A stretch of 53,315 nt of DNA from Streptomyces indicus (GTDB taxonomy: Bacteria > Actinomycetota > Actinomycetes > Streptomycetales > Streptomycetaceae), in contig NZ_FNFF01000026.1 of assembly GCF_900100315.1 (NCBI RefSeq), forward strand, positions 1 to 53,315, in the 5' to 3' direction. This document shows, piece after piece, positions 24,470 through 32,187 of the stretch (position 1 is its first letter; every line of letters starts with the position of its first letter). Made by a program: the position numbers and the translations under genes. The notes beneath the pieces are model-generated. The model searched no databases and was not told the DNA's origin. It saw nothing but the letters and a program-made list of their open reading frames with translations.

Positions 24470-26067
24470 GCGACGGGCCGTGTGCGGCTCTCGTCCTGCG
24501 TACGCAGCGTCTGCTTGACGACCTTGCCCCCGGCGTTGCGCGGCAGTCCATCGCCGGTCACGAGGTCCTTGGGCATCTTGAAGGAGGCAATCCTGCCGTC
24601 GAGGAAGCTCGTCAACTCCCCCAGGGACAGGATGGTTTCGGGCGCCAGGGTGACGTACGCGACCGGGATCTGGCCCCAGCGTTCGTCGGGCCGACCGATC
24701 ACCGCGACCTCCAGCACCGCCGGATGCTCCGCGACGGCGTTCTCGACTTCGGCGCAGTAGATGTTCTCGCCGCCGCTGATGATCATGTCCTTCTTGCGGT
24801 CGACCACCCAGACGAAGCCCTCCTCGTCCATCCGCACCAGGTCGCCGGAGTGGAACCAGCCGCCTTCGAAGGCCTCCGCGGTCTCCTGCGGCTTGCGCCA
24901 GTAGCCCTGGGTCACGGTGGGGCCGCGGTAGACGATCTCGCCGACCTCGCCCACCGGCACGTCGTTCATCTCCGCGTCGACGATGCGGTACTGGATGGTC
25001 GGGATGGGCCGGCCGACCGAGCCGAGCTTGCGCAGGGAGTCCTCGCCGCGCAGCACACAGGTGATCGGCGAGGTCTCGGTCTGGCCGAACACCGCGACGT
25101 TCAGGGCGTCGGGGAAGGCCGCCCCCATGGCGCGCAGGGTCGCGTCGCTCGCGGGCGCGGCGCCCCAGCTGATGACGCGCAGCTTCAAGTCGCGCTTGTC
25201 GATGCCGGGTTGGGCACAGAGCAGGTCCCACTGCTGCGGCACGTTGAACACGACGGTGGCGCCCTCGCGTTCGTACGCGTCGAGGACGGCCTCGGGGTCG
25301 AAGGCGCCGAGCGGGTGGATCACGACGGTGCCGCCGACGAGCAGGTTGGCGACGATCGAGCCCAGACCGGCGATGTGGAAGAACGGGGCGGTCAGGAAGC
25401 CGACGTCGGAGTCGTCGAACATCTCCATGGCCCGGATGCAGGTGATCGCCTGGACCTGCATGTTGCGGTGCGAGAGCAGGACGCCCTTCGGCCGTCCCGT
25501 GGTGCCCGAGGTGTACATGATCAGCGCGGTGGAGTCCTCGGCGATGTCGGGGAGCTCGATCGGCTCGTACGCGGCGAGGAACTCCTCGTATGCGAACTGC
25601 CCCTCCGACGCCCCCTGTTGACCCTCGCCGCCGGGCGCTTCGGCGTCGCCGATCACGATGACGGTGCCGATGGCCGCGGCGGCCGGGACCGCGCGCAGCA
25701 GCGGCAGGAGGCGTGCGTCGACGACGATCGCGGACGGGGTGCAGTCGTCCAGGATGTAGCCGAGCTCGGGGGGTGCGAGGCGGAAGCTGAGCGGGACGGC
25801 CAGGGCGCCGAGGCTGTTGGCGGCGAGTACGCTCTCCACGAACCACGGGTGGTTGAGGGTCAGCAGGGCCACCCGGTCCCCCTCACCGACGCCGCGGCCG
25901 GCGAGCCCGGCCGCCAACTGCAGGGAGCGGCGGGAGAGTTGGGCCCAAGTGGTGGTGGCCCCGAGGTGGCGCAGTGCGGGCTTGTCGGGCCGCATGGCCG
26001 CGTGGGTGGCCACCTGCGCCATCCAGTGGTGCCGGAAGGACCAGGCGGGTGCCGTAACCGTGGACAT
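24466..26067 (-). CDS. Acyl-CoA synthetase (ANL superfamily, FadD-like)
   Basis: 533 residues. AMP-binding signature YTSGTTGRPKG is about residues 184-194 after ALIM. Further motifs: FGQTETSP (A5), GPTVTQGYWRKPQET, GGWFHSGDLVRMDEEGFVWVVDRKKDMIISGGENIYCAEVE (A7-A8), and the C-terminal Lys in PRNAGGKVVKQTL. It activates a carboxylic acid with ATP to an acyl-AMP and then acyl-CoA; cytosolic. Divergent from the double-TetR regulator over a 225-base gap with a palindrome, and upstream of the GMC oxidase on the same strand. Likely fed by oxidised fragments from the catabolic block; chain length cannot be read. Confidence 0.92.
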   Translation of the reverse strand: MSTVTAPAWSFRHHWMAQVATHAAMRPDKPALRHLGATTTWAQLSRRSLQLAAGLAGRGVGEGDRVALLTLNHPWFVESVLAANSLGALAVPLSFRLAPPELGYILDDCTPSAIVVDARLLPLLRAVPAAAAIGTVIVIGDAEAPGGEGQQGASEGQFAYEEFLAAYEPIELPDIAEDSTALIMYTSGTTGRPKGVLLSHRNMQVQAITCIRAMEMFDDSDVGFLTAPFFHIAGLGSIVANLLVGGTVVIHPLGAFDPEAVLDAYEREGATVVFNVPQQWDLLCAQPGIDKRDLKLRVISWGAAPASDATLRAMGAAFPDALNVAVFGQTETSPITCVLRGEDSLRKLGSVGRPIPTIQYRIVDAEMNDVPVGEVGEIVYRGPTVTQGYWRKPQETAEAFEGGWFHSGDLVRMDEEGFVWVVDRKKDMIISGGENIYCAEVENAVAEHPAVLEVAVIGRPDERWGQIPVAYVTLAPETILSLGELTSFLDGRIASFKMPKDLVTGDGLPRNAGGKVVKQTLRTQDESRTRPVA

Positions 26068-26172
26068 GCCACTCCTCGGGATCCGGACGGAAAGGGGGTG
26101 GGTGCACTGGGTGGAAGCGTGGCCATTATGCCCGCGACAGCGCCGACCAAGAAGCCCTTTGTTAATGGAAAA

Positions 26173-26187
26173 TCACATGGGATGTGA
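26173..26187. promoter_or_regulatory. Palindrome between acyl-CoA synthetase and double-TetR genes
   Basis: TCACAT, GGG, ATGTGA, perfect 6-bp arms, in an AT-richer stretch between divergent starts at 26067 and 26293. Good candidate operator for the neighbouring TetR-type regulator. Confidence 0.55.
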
Positions 26188-26292
26188 ACGACGGGTCACG
26201 TGCCGACCGCAGTGCCGCACGGCTGCTCCCGGGCCGGTTCCGTGTGATTGACTGGGGCGCATGGTCCTGTCTCTGCGTCCCACGTCCTGCCG

Positions 26293-27456
26293 GTGACGGC
26301 CGAGCCGATCGCGGCCACGCGCCCGCGCAACCGCAAGCAGCTGATCGTCGAGGCGGCCGGCCGGGTGTTCAGCGAGCGCGGCTACCACGCGGCCTCCATG
26401 GAGGAGATCGCGGCGGCCGTGGGCATCACCGCCACGGCCCTGTACCGGCACTTCCCCAACAAGTACGCGCTGTTCGCCGAGTGCGCGAACGTCATGGTCG
26501 ACCGGCTGGTCGCCGCGCTCGACGAGCTGCCGGCCGAGGCGGATACGGCGCAGGTGCTCGGCGCCGTGACACAGGTCGCGGTGGAACATCGTGCGTCCGG
26601 GGGTCTCTACCGCTGGGAGGCCCGCTATCTGCACGCCGCGGACCGGCAGCTCCTGAAGCGCAAGTTCGCCTGGGTCGTCGGGCGGGTGTCCGAGGCCGTA
26701 CGGCGTGAACACCCGCTGCCCGAGGAGGAGTTGCGGGCCGTGGCGGCGCTCGGTGCGATCGGATCCGTCACGCAGCACCACAACGCCATCGCGCGGCGGC
26801 GCCTGGAGGACGTGCTCCTCTCCTCCGCGCTGCGGGTCGCGGCGACTACGCCCGCGGCGTACGCGCAGGCCCCGCGTCCGGTGGAGCTGCCCGCGCCGCC
26901 CGTACCGCGGACGCGGCGGGCGCAGATCCTGGCGGCGGCGATCCCGCTGTTTGCGCGGGACGGGTTCGCGAAGGTCACCAACGGGCAGATCGCCCAGGCC
27001 GTGGGGATCGCGCCGTCCGCGCTGTACCGCCACTACGCCACCAAGACGGACATCCTCGTGGCGGCCTGCCTTCAGGCGGCGGGGCTGCTCGCGCAGGCCG
27101 TGGAGCGGAGCCTGGACGAGGTGAGCGAGCCGCGCGAGGCGGTGGGCGCACTGGCGGCGGCGTATGTGGGCTACAGCTTCGAGCACACCGCGCTCACCAG
27201 CGTCGCCGAGGCCGAGGTGGCGGGCCTCCCGGACGAGTTGCGGCAGCCGGTGATCCTGGCGCAGCGCGAGCACATCGCCGTATGGGAGCAGCAACTGCTG
27301 CTCGCCCGGCCGGAGTTGGACACGCGCCAGGCCCGGGTGCTGGTGCACGCGGGGTTCGGAGTGGTCGTGGAGGCGGGCCGGCAGCTGCGCCGGCAGGACT
27401 CCCCCGGCCATCGGGCCCGCGTGACCGCGCTGATGGTCCGGGCCCTCGGCCTGTAA
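26293..27456 (+). CDS. Regulator with two TetR domains in tandem
   Basis: 387 residues from GTG 26293 (TTG 26248 possible). The first TetR HTH is RNRKQLIVEAAGRVFSERGYHAASMEEIAAAVGITATALYRHFPNKYALFAEC (about 12-65). The second starts RTRRAQILAAAIPLFARDGFAKVTNGQIAQAVGIAPSALYRHYATKTDILVAA (about 200-255). Both end with ALYRH, and each is followed by a helical ligand domain, so one chain equals a covalent dimer of TetR subunits. Divergent from the acyl-CoA synthetase and convergent with the Lcp-like gene, so it probably controls this block. The ligand may be an acyl-CoA or isoprenoid, by context only. Confidence 0.88.
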   Translation: MTAEPIAATRPRNRKQLIVEAAGRVFSERGYHAASMEEIAAAVGITATALYRHFPNKYALFAECANVMVDRLVAALDELPAEADTAQVLGAVTQVAVEHRASGGLYRWEARYLHAADRQLLKRKFAWVVGRVSEAVRREHPLPEEELRAVAALGAIGSVTQHHNAIARRRLEDVLLSSALRVAATTPAAYAQAPRPVELPAPPVPRTRRAQILAAAIPLFARDGFAKVTNGQIAQAVGIAPSALYRHYATKTDILVAACLQAAGLLAQAVERSLDEVSEPREAVGALAAAYVGYSFEHTALTSVAEAEVAGLPDELRQPVILAQREHIAVWEQQLLLARPELDTRQARVLVHAGFGVVVEAGRQLRRQDSPGHRARVTALMVRALGL

Positions 27457-27460
27457 CGGC

Positions 27461-27478
27461 GCCGGACCATCGTCCGGC
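27461..27478. terminator. Terminator hairpin between double-TetR and Lcp-like genes
   Basis: GCCGGAC, CATC, GTCCGGC, 7-bp perfect stem starting 4 bases after the TetR stop. The convergent Lcp-like gene ends at 27554. Confidence 0.6.
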
Positions 27479-27553
27479 CTCGGCCTGTGGCGGCGCCACG
27501 CGCTCCGTGGGGGAAGGCGCGGGACGTCGCCACGGGCCGGACGCGCGAAGCGC

Positions 27554-28762
27554 TCAGCCGCCCGGCCGGTTCGCGGCCGGGAGCGTGATCGGGGTCTGCG
27601 TCGGCGAGGTGCCGTTGTTCAGGTAGAGCATCGCGATGCCGCGCAGGGCCTGGTCGAACAGGTAGCCGCTGCCGGGCAGCACACCCGACGTGCCCTCGCG
27701 GAAGGCCACGTACAGGGGCCATTCGATGCGGATCAGGGCCGCGTGCGCCCAGTCGCGGCGCAGGTTGAGCCAGTCGCCGACCTCGTCGCCCAGCAGGAAG
27801 CGCACGAACTCGTTCACGAAGCCGGTGGCCAGGCCGAGGGTGGGCTGTGAGACATAGCCGAGCAGGGTCTCGGCCAGGCTGTTGCCCTCGCGCGTGGGGG
27901 CGAGGTCGGGCCAGAGCATGTGCTCGGCCTGGGCTAGCGCGTCGGCCCAGGTGGCGGGGATGAACTGCCGCTGCACACCGAGCAGATGGAGCGCGACCTG
28001 CCAGGCGTGCAGGTCGGCCTCCTTCTCGGCCGCCGACAGGCGGATGCCCCACTTGAGCAGGTTGCTGTGGGTGTACGTGGCCACCGAGTGGAAGGTGCGC
28101 AGGATGTCGCCGTTGCTGATCGGCTTGGGCTGGTCGGCGCTCTCCATGAAGCCGGCGGACTGCGGCAGCAGGTTGCGCACCACCGAGTGCACGAGGCGGG
28201 TCTTGTTGGCGGTGACGACGAAGTGGCCGGTGGGCTGCCAGGCGGTGGCCGAGTTGAGGTCGTAGCCGAAGGTGAACGTCTTGGCCGCGCGGTCCTTCAT
28301 GTTTGCGCCGCCCGCGGACCAGTAGACCGCCCGGGCCTCGCGCGGGATCACGGTGCTCATGATGCCGCTGCCGATGCTCTGCGAGACGAACAGGTACGAA
28401 GCGAGGCGCTTGTAGTAGCGCTCGGACGCGGCGAGTTTGCCGGCGTCGGCCCAGGAGGGCAGCCGGTTCACCTTCTGCAGATAGCTGGTGAGGTAGCCCG
28501 GCATGCCGGACGGCAGGGGGTCCGCGTTGTCCACCCACCGGCGCCAGGCCTCGTTGACGGCCGGGATCGCGCCGTCGGCGAGGAGCCGTGCGGCCACGGC
28601 GTCCGGCTCCGGGCCCCAGACCTGGAACGGGTCGGTGACCTCGTCGGCGCCGGCGAGCGAGCCGGCGGAGGACCAGGCCCACGCCTCGGGGGCGGCCGCG
28701 GCGCTCGCGAGCCCTAAGGCGGCACCGAGCGAGAGCACTCGTCGTCTGCTGATACTTCCCAT
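27554..28762 (-). CDS. Lcp-type rubber oxygenase homologue (DUF2236), Tat-exported
   Basis: 402 residues. N-terminus MGSISRRRVLSLGAALGLASAAAAPEAWA is a Tat signal (SRRRVL). The body carries the blocks known from latex clearing protein Lcp: LPSWADAGKLAAS, SGIMSTVIPREARAVYWSAGGANMKDRAAKTF, KTRLVHSVVRNLLPQS, LHAWQVALHLLGV, IPATW. R158 and T162 keep the R-x3-T pair, and H191 corresponds by pattern to the heme-ligand His of Lcp. Lcp is a b-type cytochrome that cleaves cis-1,4-polyisoprene to aldehyde/ketone oligomers outside the cell. The residue after R195 is Asn where I recall His in the Streptomyces K30 enzyme, so substrate range may differ. No oxiAB genes adjoin it. Confidence 0.88.
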   Translation of the reverse strand: MGSISRRRVLSLGAALGLASAAAAPEAWAWSSAGSLAGADEVTDPFQVWGPEPDAVAARLLADGAIPAVNEAWRRWVDNADPLPSGMPGYLTSYLQKVNRLPSWADAGKLAASERYYKRLASYLFVSQSIGSGIMSTVIPREARAVYWSAGGANMKDRAAKTFTFGYDLNSATAWQPTGHFVVTANKTRLVHSVVRNLLPQSAGFMESADQPKPISNGDILRTFHSVATYTHSNLLKWGIRLSAAEKEADLHAWQVALHLLGVQRQFIPATWADALAQAEHMLWPDLAPTREGNSLAETLLGYVSQPTLGLATGFVNEFVRFLLGDEVGDWLNLRRDWAHAALIRIEWPLYVAFREGTSGVLPGSGYLFDQALRGIAMLYLNNGTSPTQTPITLPAANRPGG

Positions 28763-28840
28763 TCACTTACCTACTTCCGGGCAGGTCGGACCGCACCTTG
28801 AACTCGCTTACGCAGACTGCGATATGAGCGATCACCAAGG

Positions 28841-28870
28841 TTGTCCATGGGAGTGATTTCTGATTAACAT
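28841..28870 (+). promoter_or_regulatory. Promoter for the GXWXG - dehydrogenase genes
   Basis: TTGTCC (28841-28846), 18-base spacer, TAACAT (28865-28870) in an unusually AT-rich spot. The leader to ATG 28969 is about 90 bases. The Lcp-like gene diverges from the same 205-base gap. Confidence 0.5.
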
Positions 28871-28968
28871 AACGACGCGTGCTGTGGTCGGCAAGGCTTC
28901 TGCGATACGTCTGCACGCCCTCTCGATTCGCCCATCGCGCACCGGTGAACCCCCTTACGGAGTCCCGT

Positions 28969-29556
28969 ATGAGCCAGGAGCAGGATCAGATCGACGTGGC
29001 GCCGAGGCCGCCGGGGGCGAGGCTCGTACGCCCCACCGTCGTCGAACGGTGGCGCGCGCTGCGGGAGGCTTCCGGTCCCGTCGACATCGGCGCGCTGGAC
29101 GCACTGTGGGCGGATCTGGCCGTGGTCGAGGCCTCGTCGCTGCTCGGTTCCTGGCGGGGGTTCGCCTTGCCGACCGGCCATCCGCTGGAGCGGGTCCTGG
29201 CCCGCAGCAGGTGGCACGGCAAGCGGTTCGTCGCCCTGGACGACGCCAAGCCGCTGATCTGCCGGGGGCCGGGCGGCGGTCTCTACTCCGACACCGCGGC
29301 GGGCAAGGGCGAGGCGAGCCTGTGGAACGTGGAGTTCCGCGGCGAGGTGACCGCCACGATGGTGTACGACGGCATGGCCGTGTTCGACCACTTCAAGCGC
29401 GTGGACGAGAACACGCTCATGGGCGTGATGAACGGGAAGCCGCACCTTGTCCTCGCGGAGGGCCGGCACTTCTACTTCGGCCTTGAGCGCGAGCACGTCG
29501 GGCCAGGGAGCGCCGACTTCACCCACGGACGCGAGCCCGGCCGGGACCGCGGATGA
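28969..29556 (+). CDS. GXWXG/DUF4334-domain protein
   Basis: 195 residues from ATG 28969 (GGAG upstream at 28959). The GXWXG module is at 60-64 (LLGSWRGFALPTGHPLERVL...WHGKRF), and the second half is the DUF4334 domain (LWNVEFRGEVTATMVYDGMAVFDHFKRVDENTLMGVMNGK). These two domains occur together in actinobacterial proteins of unknown function near lipid or terpenoid catabolic enzymes. Its stop overlaps the next start (ATGA at 29553-29556), so the dehydrogenase is translationally coupled. No signal peptide; cytosolic. A lipocalin-like ligand or CoA-ester role is guesswork. Confidence 0.85.
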   Translation: MSQEQDQIDVAPRPPGARLVRPTVVERWRALREASGPVDIGALDALWADLAVVEASSLLGSWRGFALPTGHPLERVLARSRWHGKRFVALDDAKPLICRGPGGGLYSDTAAGKGEASLWNVEFRGEVTATMVYDGMAVFDHFKRVDENTLMGVMNGKPHLVLAEGRHFYFGLEREHVGPGSADFTHGREPGRDRG

Positions 29557-30608
29557 AGATCTTCGCGCTGCTGTCCCGGGGCTCCGCGCCCGGCGAGCTC
29601 GTCGACGCCGAGCTGGACGAGCCGCGCGCCGACGAGGTGGTGGTCCGGATCGAGGCGGTCGGGGTGTGCCACACGGACCTCGTCACGCGGAAGGCGCTGG
29701 GCGACGCGCCTGTCGTGCTCGGGCACGAAGGGTGCGGCATCGTGCAGCAGGTGGGCTCGGCCGTCGACTCGCTGCGCACGGGAGAGCGGGTGGTCATCTC
29801 CTTTGCGTCCTGCGGCAGTTGCGAGCAGTGCAGGGCCGGGCATCCCGCCTACTGCGGCTGGGCCACGAGCCTGAACGGGTCGGGGCGCCGCCTGGACGGA
29901 TCGCCGACCATCCGGGTGGGGGGCGAACCGGTGTACGGGGCCTTCTTCGGGCAGTCCTCGTTCGCGACGGCCGCGCTGGCCGCTGCCCGCTCGTGCGTGC
30001 CGGTCGGCGCGGTGCCGCCCGAGGTGGCCGCACCTTTCGGCTGCGGTTTCCTGACCGGTGCGGGTGCGGTGCTCAACGTGCTGCGTCCGGCGCCGGGCAA
30101 CCGGCTCCTGGTGATCGGCGGCGGCGGTGTGGGGTCGGCCGCGATGCTGGCCGCCCTGTCCGAAGGCGTCGAGGTCGTCGTGTCCGAGCCGGTCGCCGCG
30201 CGCCGGGCGCTGGCCGTACGGTGCGGGGCCACGGCCGTCGGCTCGCTGGATGAGGCCCCGCCGCCCTTCACCCATGCGCTCGACACCACCGGAAAGCCCG
30301 AACAGATCCGGCGTGCGCTCGCGCTGCTCCGCTCGCGCGGGGTGCTGGCCCTCGTCGGGCGCGGTCCCGCCGAAGTGCCGCTCGATCTGCGGTCGTTGTT
30401 GCTGCGCGGCCTCGAGGTCCGCGGCTGCGTCGAGGGGGACGCCGAACCCGCCGTCCTCGTACCGGAGCTCCTCGACCGCTACCGCCGGGGGCGCCTGCCC
30501 GTGGACCGGCTCGTGACCACGTATCCGCTGCGCGAGTTCGACCGGGCCGTCGCGGATCAGCGGGCGGGCCGGGTCCTCAAGCCGGTGCTGCTGCCGCCGG
30601 ACAGCTGA
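29553..30608 (+). CDS. Zinc-type alcohol dehydrogenase (MDR family)
   Basis: 351 residues. Catalytic zinc ligands: C in GVCHTDL (about 39), H-E in GHEGCG (about 59-63) and C in FGCGF (about 166). The structural zinc lobe CGSCEQCRAGHPAYC has all four Cys. The Rossmann motif LVIGGGGVGSAAM has GxGGVG form. Best fit is the aryl/allyl-alcohol dehydrogenase group, which oxidises benzylic or allylic (terpenoid) alcohols with NAD. Coupled to the GXWXG gene by a 4-base overlap. An allylic alcohol from isoprenoid breakdown would be a sensible substrate; this is inference. Confidence 0.9.
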   Translation: MKIFALLSRGSAPGELVDAELDEPRADEVVVRIEAVGVCHTDLVTRKALGDAPVVLGHEGCGIVQQVGSAVDSLRTGERVVISFASCGSCEQCRAGHPAYCGWATSLNGSGRRLDGSPTIRVGGEPVYGAFFGQSSFATAALAAARSCVPVGAVPPEVAAPFGCGFLTGAGAVLNVLRPAPGNRLLVIGGGGVGSAAMLAALSEGVEVVVSEPVAARRALAVRCGATAVGSLDEAPPPFTHALDTTGKPEQIRRALALLRSRGVLALVGRGPAEVPLDLRSLLLRGLEVRGCVEGDAEPAVLVPELLDRYRRGRLPVDRLVTTYPLREFDRAVADQRAGRVLKPVLLPPDS

Positions 30609-30706
30609 CCGCGCCTCGCACCGGCCTCCCGGCGGGCCGCTGCGTCCGCCGGCCACCGGCCTTTCCGTCGTACGCCTGTGAACTCATCCGAACAGGAGTG
30701 GTCCCC

Positions 30707-31870
30707 GTGTCCCGTGCGCTCTCCCCTCAGCGGTCCCTCTACGACGACGAGCACGAACTGCTCAGGGACACCGTCCGGTCGTTCGCCGACAAGTACGCCG
30801 GCCCGCACATCGAGCGGTGGCGGGCCGAGGGGAAAGTCGACCGGACCCTGTTCGTGGAGGCCGCCCGCGCGGGGATTCTCGGCTTCAACATCCCCGAGGA
30901 GTACGGGGGCGGCGGTGTCGGCGACTTCCGGTTCAACGCGGTGATCGGCGAGGAGTTCTCGCGCCATCCCGCATCCGACGCGCTCGCGGGCGTGGGCCTG
31001 TCCAACGACATCGTGGTGCCCTACTTCACGGATCTCACCGACGCGGAGCAGAAGGCCCGCTGGCTGCCCGGCATCGCCGCCGGCGAGCTGATCGTGGCGG
31101 TCGCGATGACCGAGCCCGGTACGGGCAGCGACCTGGCCGGCATCGCCACCACCGCGGTGCTCGAGGGCGAGGAGTACGTGGTCAACGGCAGCAAGGTGTT
31201 CATCTCCAACGGGCAGAACGCCGATCTCGTCGTCACCGCCGTGCGCACCGGACCCGACCGGCACGGCGGCCTCAGCCTGCTCGTCCTGGAGGCCGACCGC
31301 CCCGGGTTCGCGCGCGGCCGCAACCTGGAGAAGGTGGGCCTGCACGCGCAGGACACCAGCGAGCTGTTCTTCCAGGACCTGCGCGTGCCGGCGGCCAATC
31401 TGCTCGGCGCGGAGGGTTCGGGATTCACGTCGTTGATGCGCAACCTCCCCCAGGAGCGCATCTCGATCGCCGCCAACGCCATGGCGTCCATCGAGGCCGT
31501 GCTGGAACGCACCCTCGACTACGTCAAGGAGCGCACGGCGTTCGGCAAGCCGATCGGCTCGTTCCAGAACACCCGCTTCGAGCTGGCCGAGATGGTCACC
31601 ACCGCCCGGGTGGGCCGCAGCCACCTGGACGATCTGCTCGCGCGGCACGCGCGGGGCGAGCTGACGGCCGTGGACGCGGCGGCGGCCAAGTTCTGGGCCA
31701 CCGAGCAGTACGTGGACATCGTGGGCCGCTGCCTCCAACTGCACGGCGCCTACGGCTACATGCGCGAGTACCGCATCGCCCGGGACTACCTGGACTCGCG
31801 CATCACCACGATCTACGGCGGCACCACCGAGATCATGAAGGAGATCGTCGGCCGCGATCTGGGGCTGTAG
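30707..31870 (+). CDS. Acyl-CoA dehydrogenase
   Basis: 387 residues from GTG 30707 with AGGAG 9 bases upstream (GTG 30698 also in frame). FAD-binding signature AVAMTEPGTGSDLAGI (about 140) and NGSKVFISNGQNADLVV, then RTAFGKPIGSFQNTRFELAEM, QLHGAYGYMREYRIARDYLDSRITTIYGGTTEIMKEIVGRDLGL with the catalytic-type Glu in GGTTEIMKE. It introduces the alpha-beta double bond into acyl-CoAs, passing electrons to ETF. It follows the GXWXG - dehydrogenase pair on the same strand after a 98-base gap. Together with the acyl-CoA synthetase 5 kb away it gives the first beta-oxidation step. Confidence 0.92.
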   Translation: MSRALSPQRSLYDDEHELLRDTVRSFADKYAGPHIERWRAEGKVDRTLFVEAARAGILGFNIPEEYGGGGVGDFRFNAVIGEEFSRHPASDALAGVGLSNDIVVPYFTDLTDAEQKARWLPGIAAGELIVAVAMTEPGTGSDLAGIATTAVLEGEEYVVNGSKVFISNGQNADLVVTAVRTGPDRHGGLSLLVLEADRPGFARGRNLEKVGLHAQDTSELFFQDLRVPAANLLGAEGSGFTSLMRNLPQERISIAANAMASIEAVLERTLDYVKERTAFGKPIGSFQNTRFELAEMVTTARVGRSHLDDLLARHARGELTAVDAAAAKFWATEQYVDIVGRCLQLHGAYGYMREYRIARDYLDSRITTIYGGTTEIMKEIVGRDLGL

Positions 31871-31987
31871 ACCCGGCCGCTCCCCGCCCCTGCCGCTGCC
31901 CCGCGCCGGCTGCCCCGCGCATCGGGTGCACCGAGCGTCGTGGGACCGCCGGGCGGGCGCACGGCAGGGTGTTCAGAGATCGAGGTC

Positions 31988-32091
31988 GGTCGCGGCGACG
32001 TAAGCATCCTCGGCCGCTGGACGACACCGGCGGAGCCGGCGGCGGGATTCGAACCCGCGTCGCTCTCTTTGCAGGAGAAGTAGCCGCAACC
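31988..32091 (-). tRNA. Candidate circularly permuted tRNA-Cys (anticodon GCA)
   Basis: Reading the minus strand, the 3' half comes first: anticodon stem TTCTC 32079-32075, loop CTGCAAA with GCA at 32072-32070, stem GAGAG 32067-32063, variable CGAC, T arm GCGGG/TTCGAAT/CCCGC 32058-32042, acceptor CGCCGGC 32041-32035, U73 at 32034. After only CC (32033-32032) the 5' half follows: acceptor GCCGGTG 32031-32025, TC, D stem GTCC/GGAT around loop AGCGGCCGA (32022-32006), G26 at 32005. The acceptor halves pair in all 7 positions (one G-U). U73 and GCA are Cys identity elements. Outside, GGTTGCGGC (32091-32083) pairs with GCCGCGACC (31996-31988) over 9 bp. Read linearly the order is 3' half then 5' half, so no ordinary tRNA is formed. 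Confidence 0.7.
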
Positions 32092-32099
32092 TGCGCACC

Positions 32100-32112
32100 T
32101 GAACGAGGTTCA
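32100..32112 (-). other. Small hairpin just 5' of the permuted tRNA candidate
   Basis: On the minus strand TGAAC (32112-32108), CTC, GTTCA (32104-32100) form a 5-bp hairpin, and TACGGT (32117-32112) just before it fits a TANNNT -10 box. These could be the 5' end and promoter of the RNA. No clear -35. Confidence 0.35.
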
Positions 32113-32187
32113 CCGTATCCGCCGTGCCTGCGGTGGGCACCTGGATTTCCCGGCGGTCCGAGCATCACGTGCGCGGCACCGTGGAGG

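Noticed and set aside
22269..26187. Two very long plus-strand frames opposite GMC oxidase and acyl-CoA synthetase
   Set aside because: Third-position G/C bias leaves the antisense frames open; the minus-strand genes have full motifs.
32034..32110. Ordinary contiguous tRNA-Cys
   Set aside because: No 5' acceptor or D arm lies upstream of the anticodon arm; 26 bases upstream do not pair with CGCCGGC. The matching 5' half is downstream.
31960..32160. tmRNA, including the two-piece permuted type
   Set aside because: The D and anticodon arms are those of a tRNA, there is no G3-U70 pair and no tag reading frame or pseudoknots seen.
31960..32160. Protein-coding frame covering the tRNA-like region
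   Set aside because: The frame only reflects tRNA sequence (ATRVRIPPPAP is a typical tRNA mistranslation).
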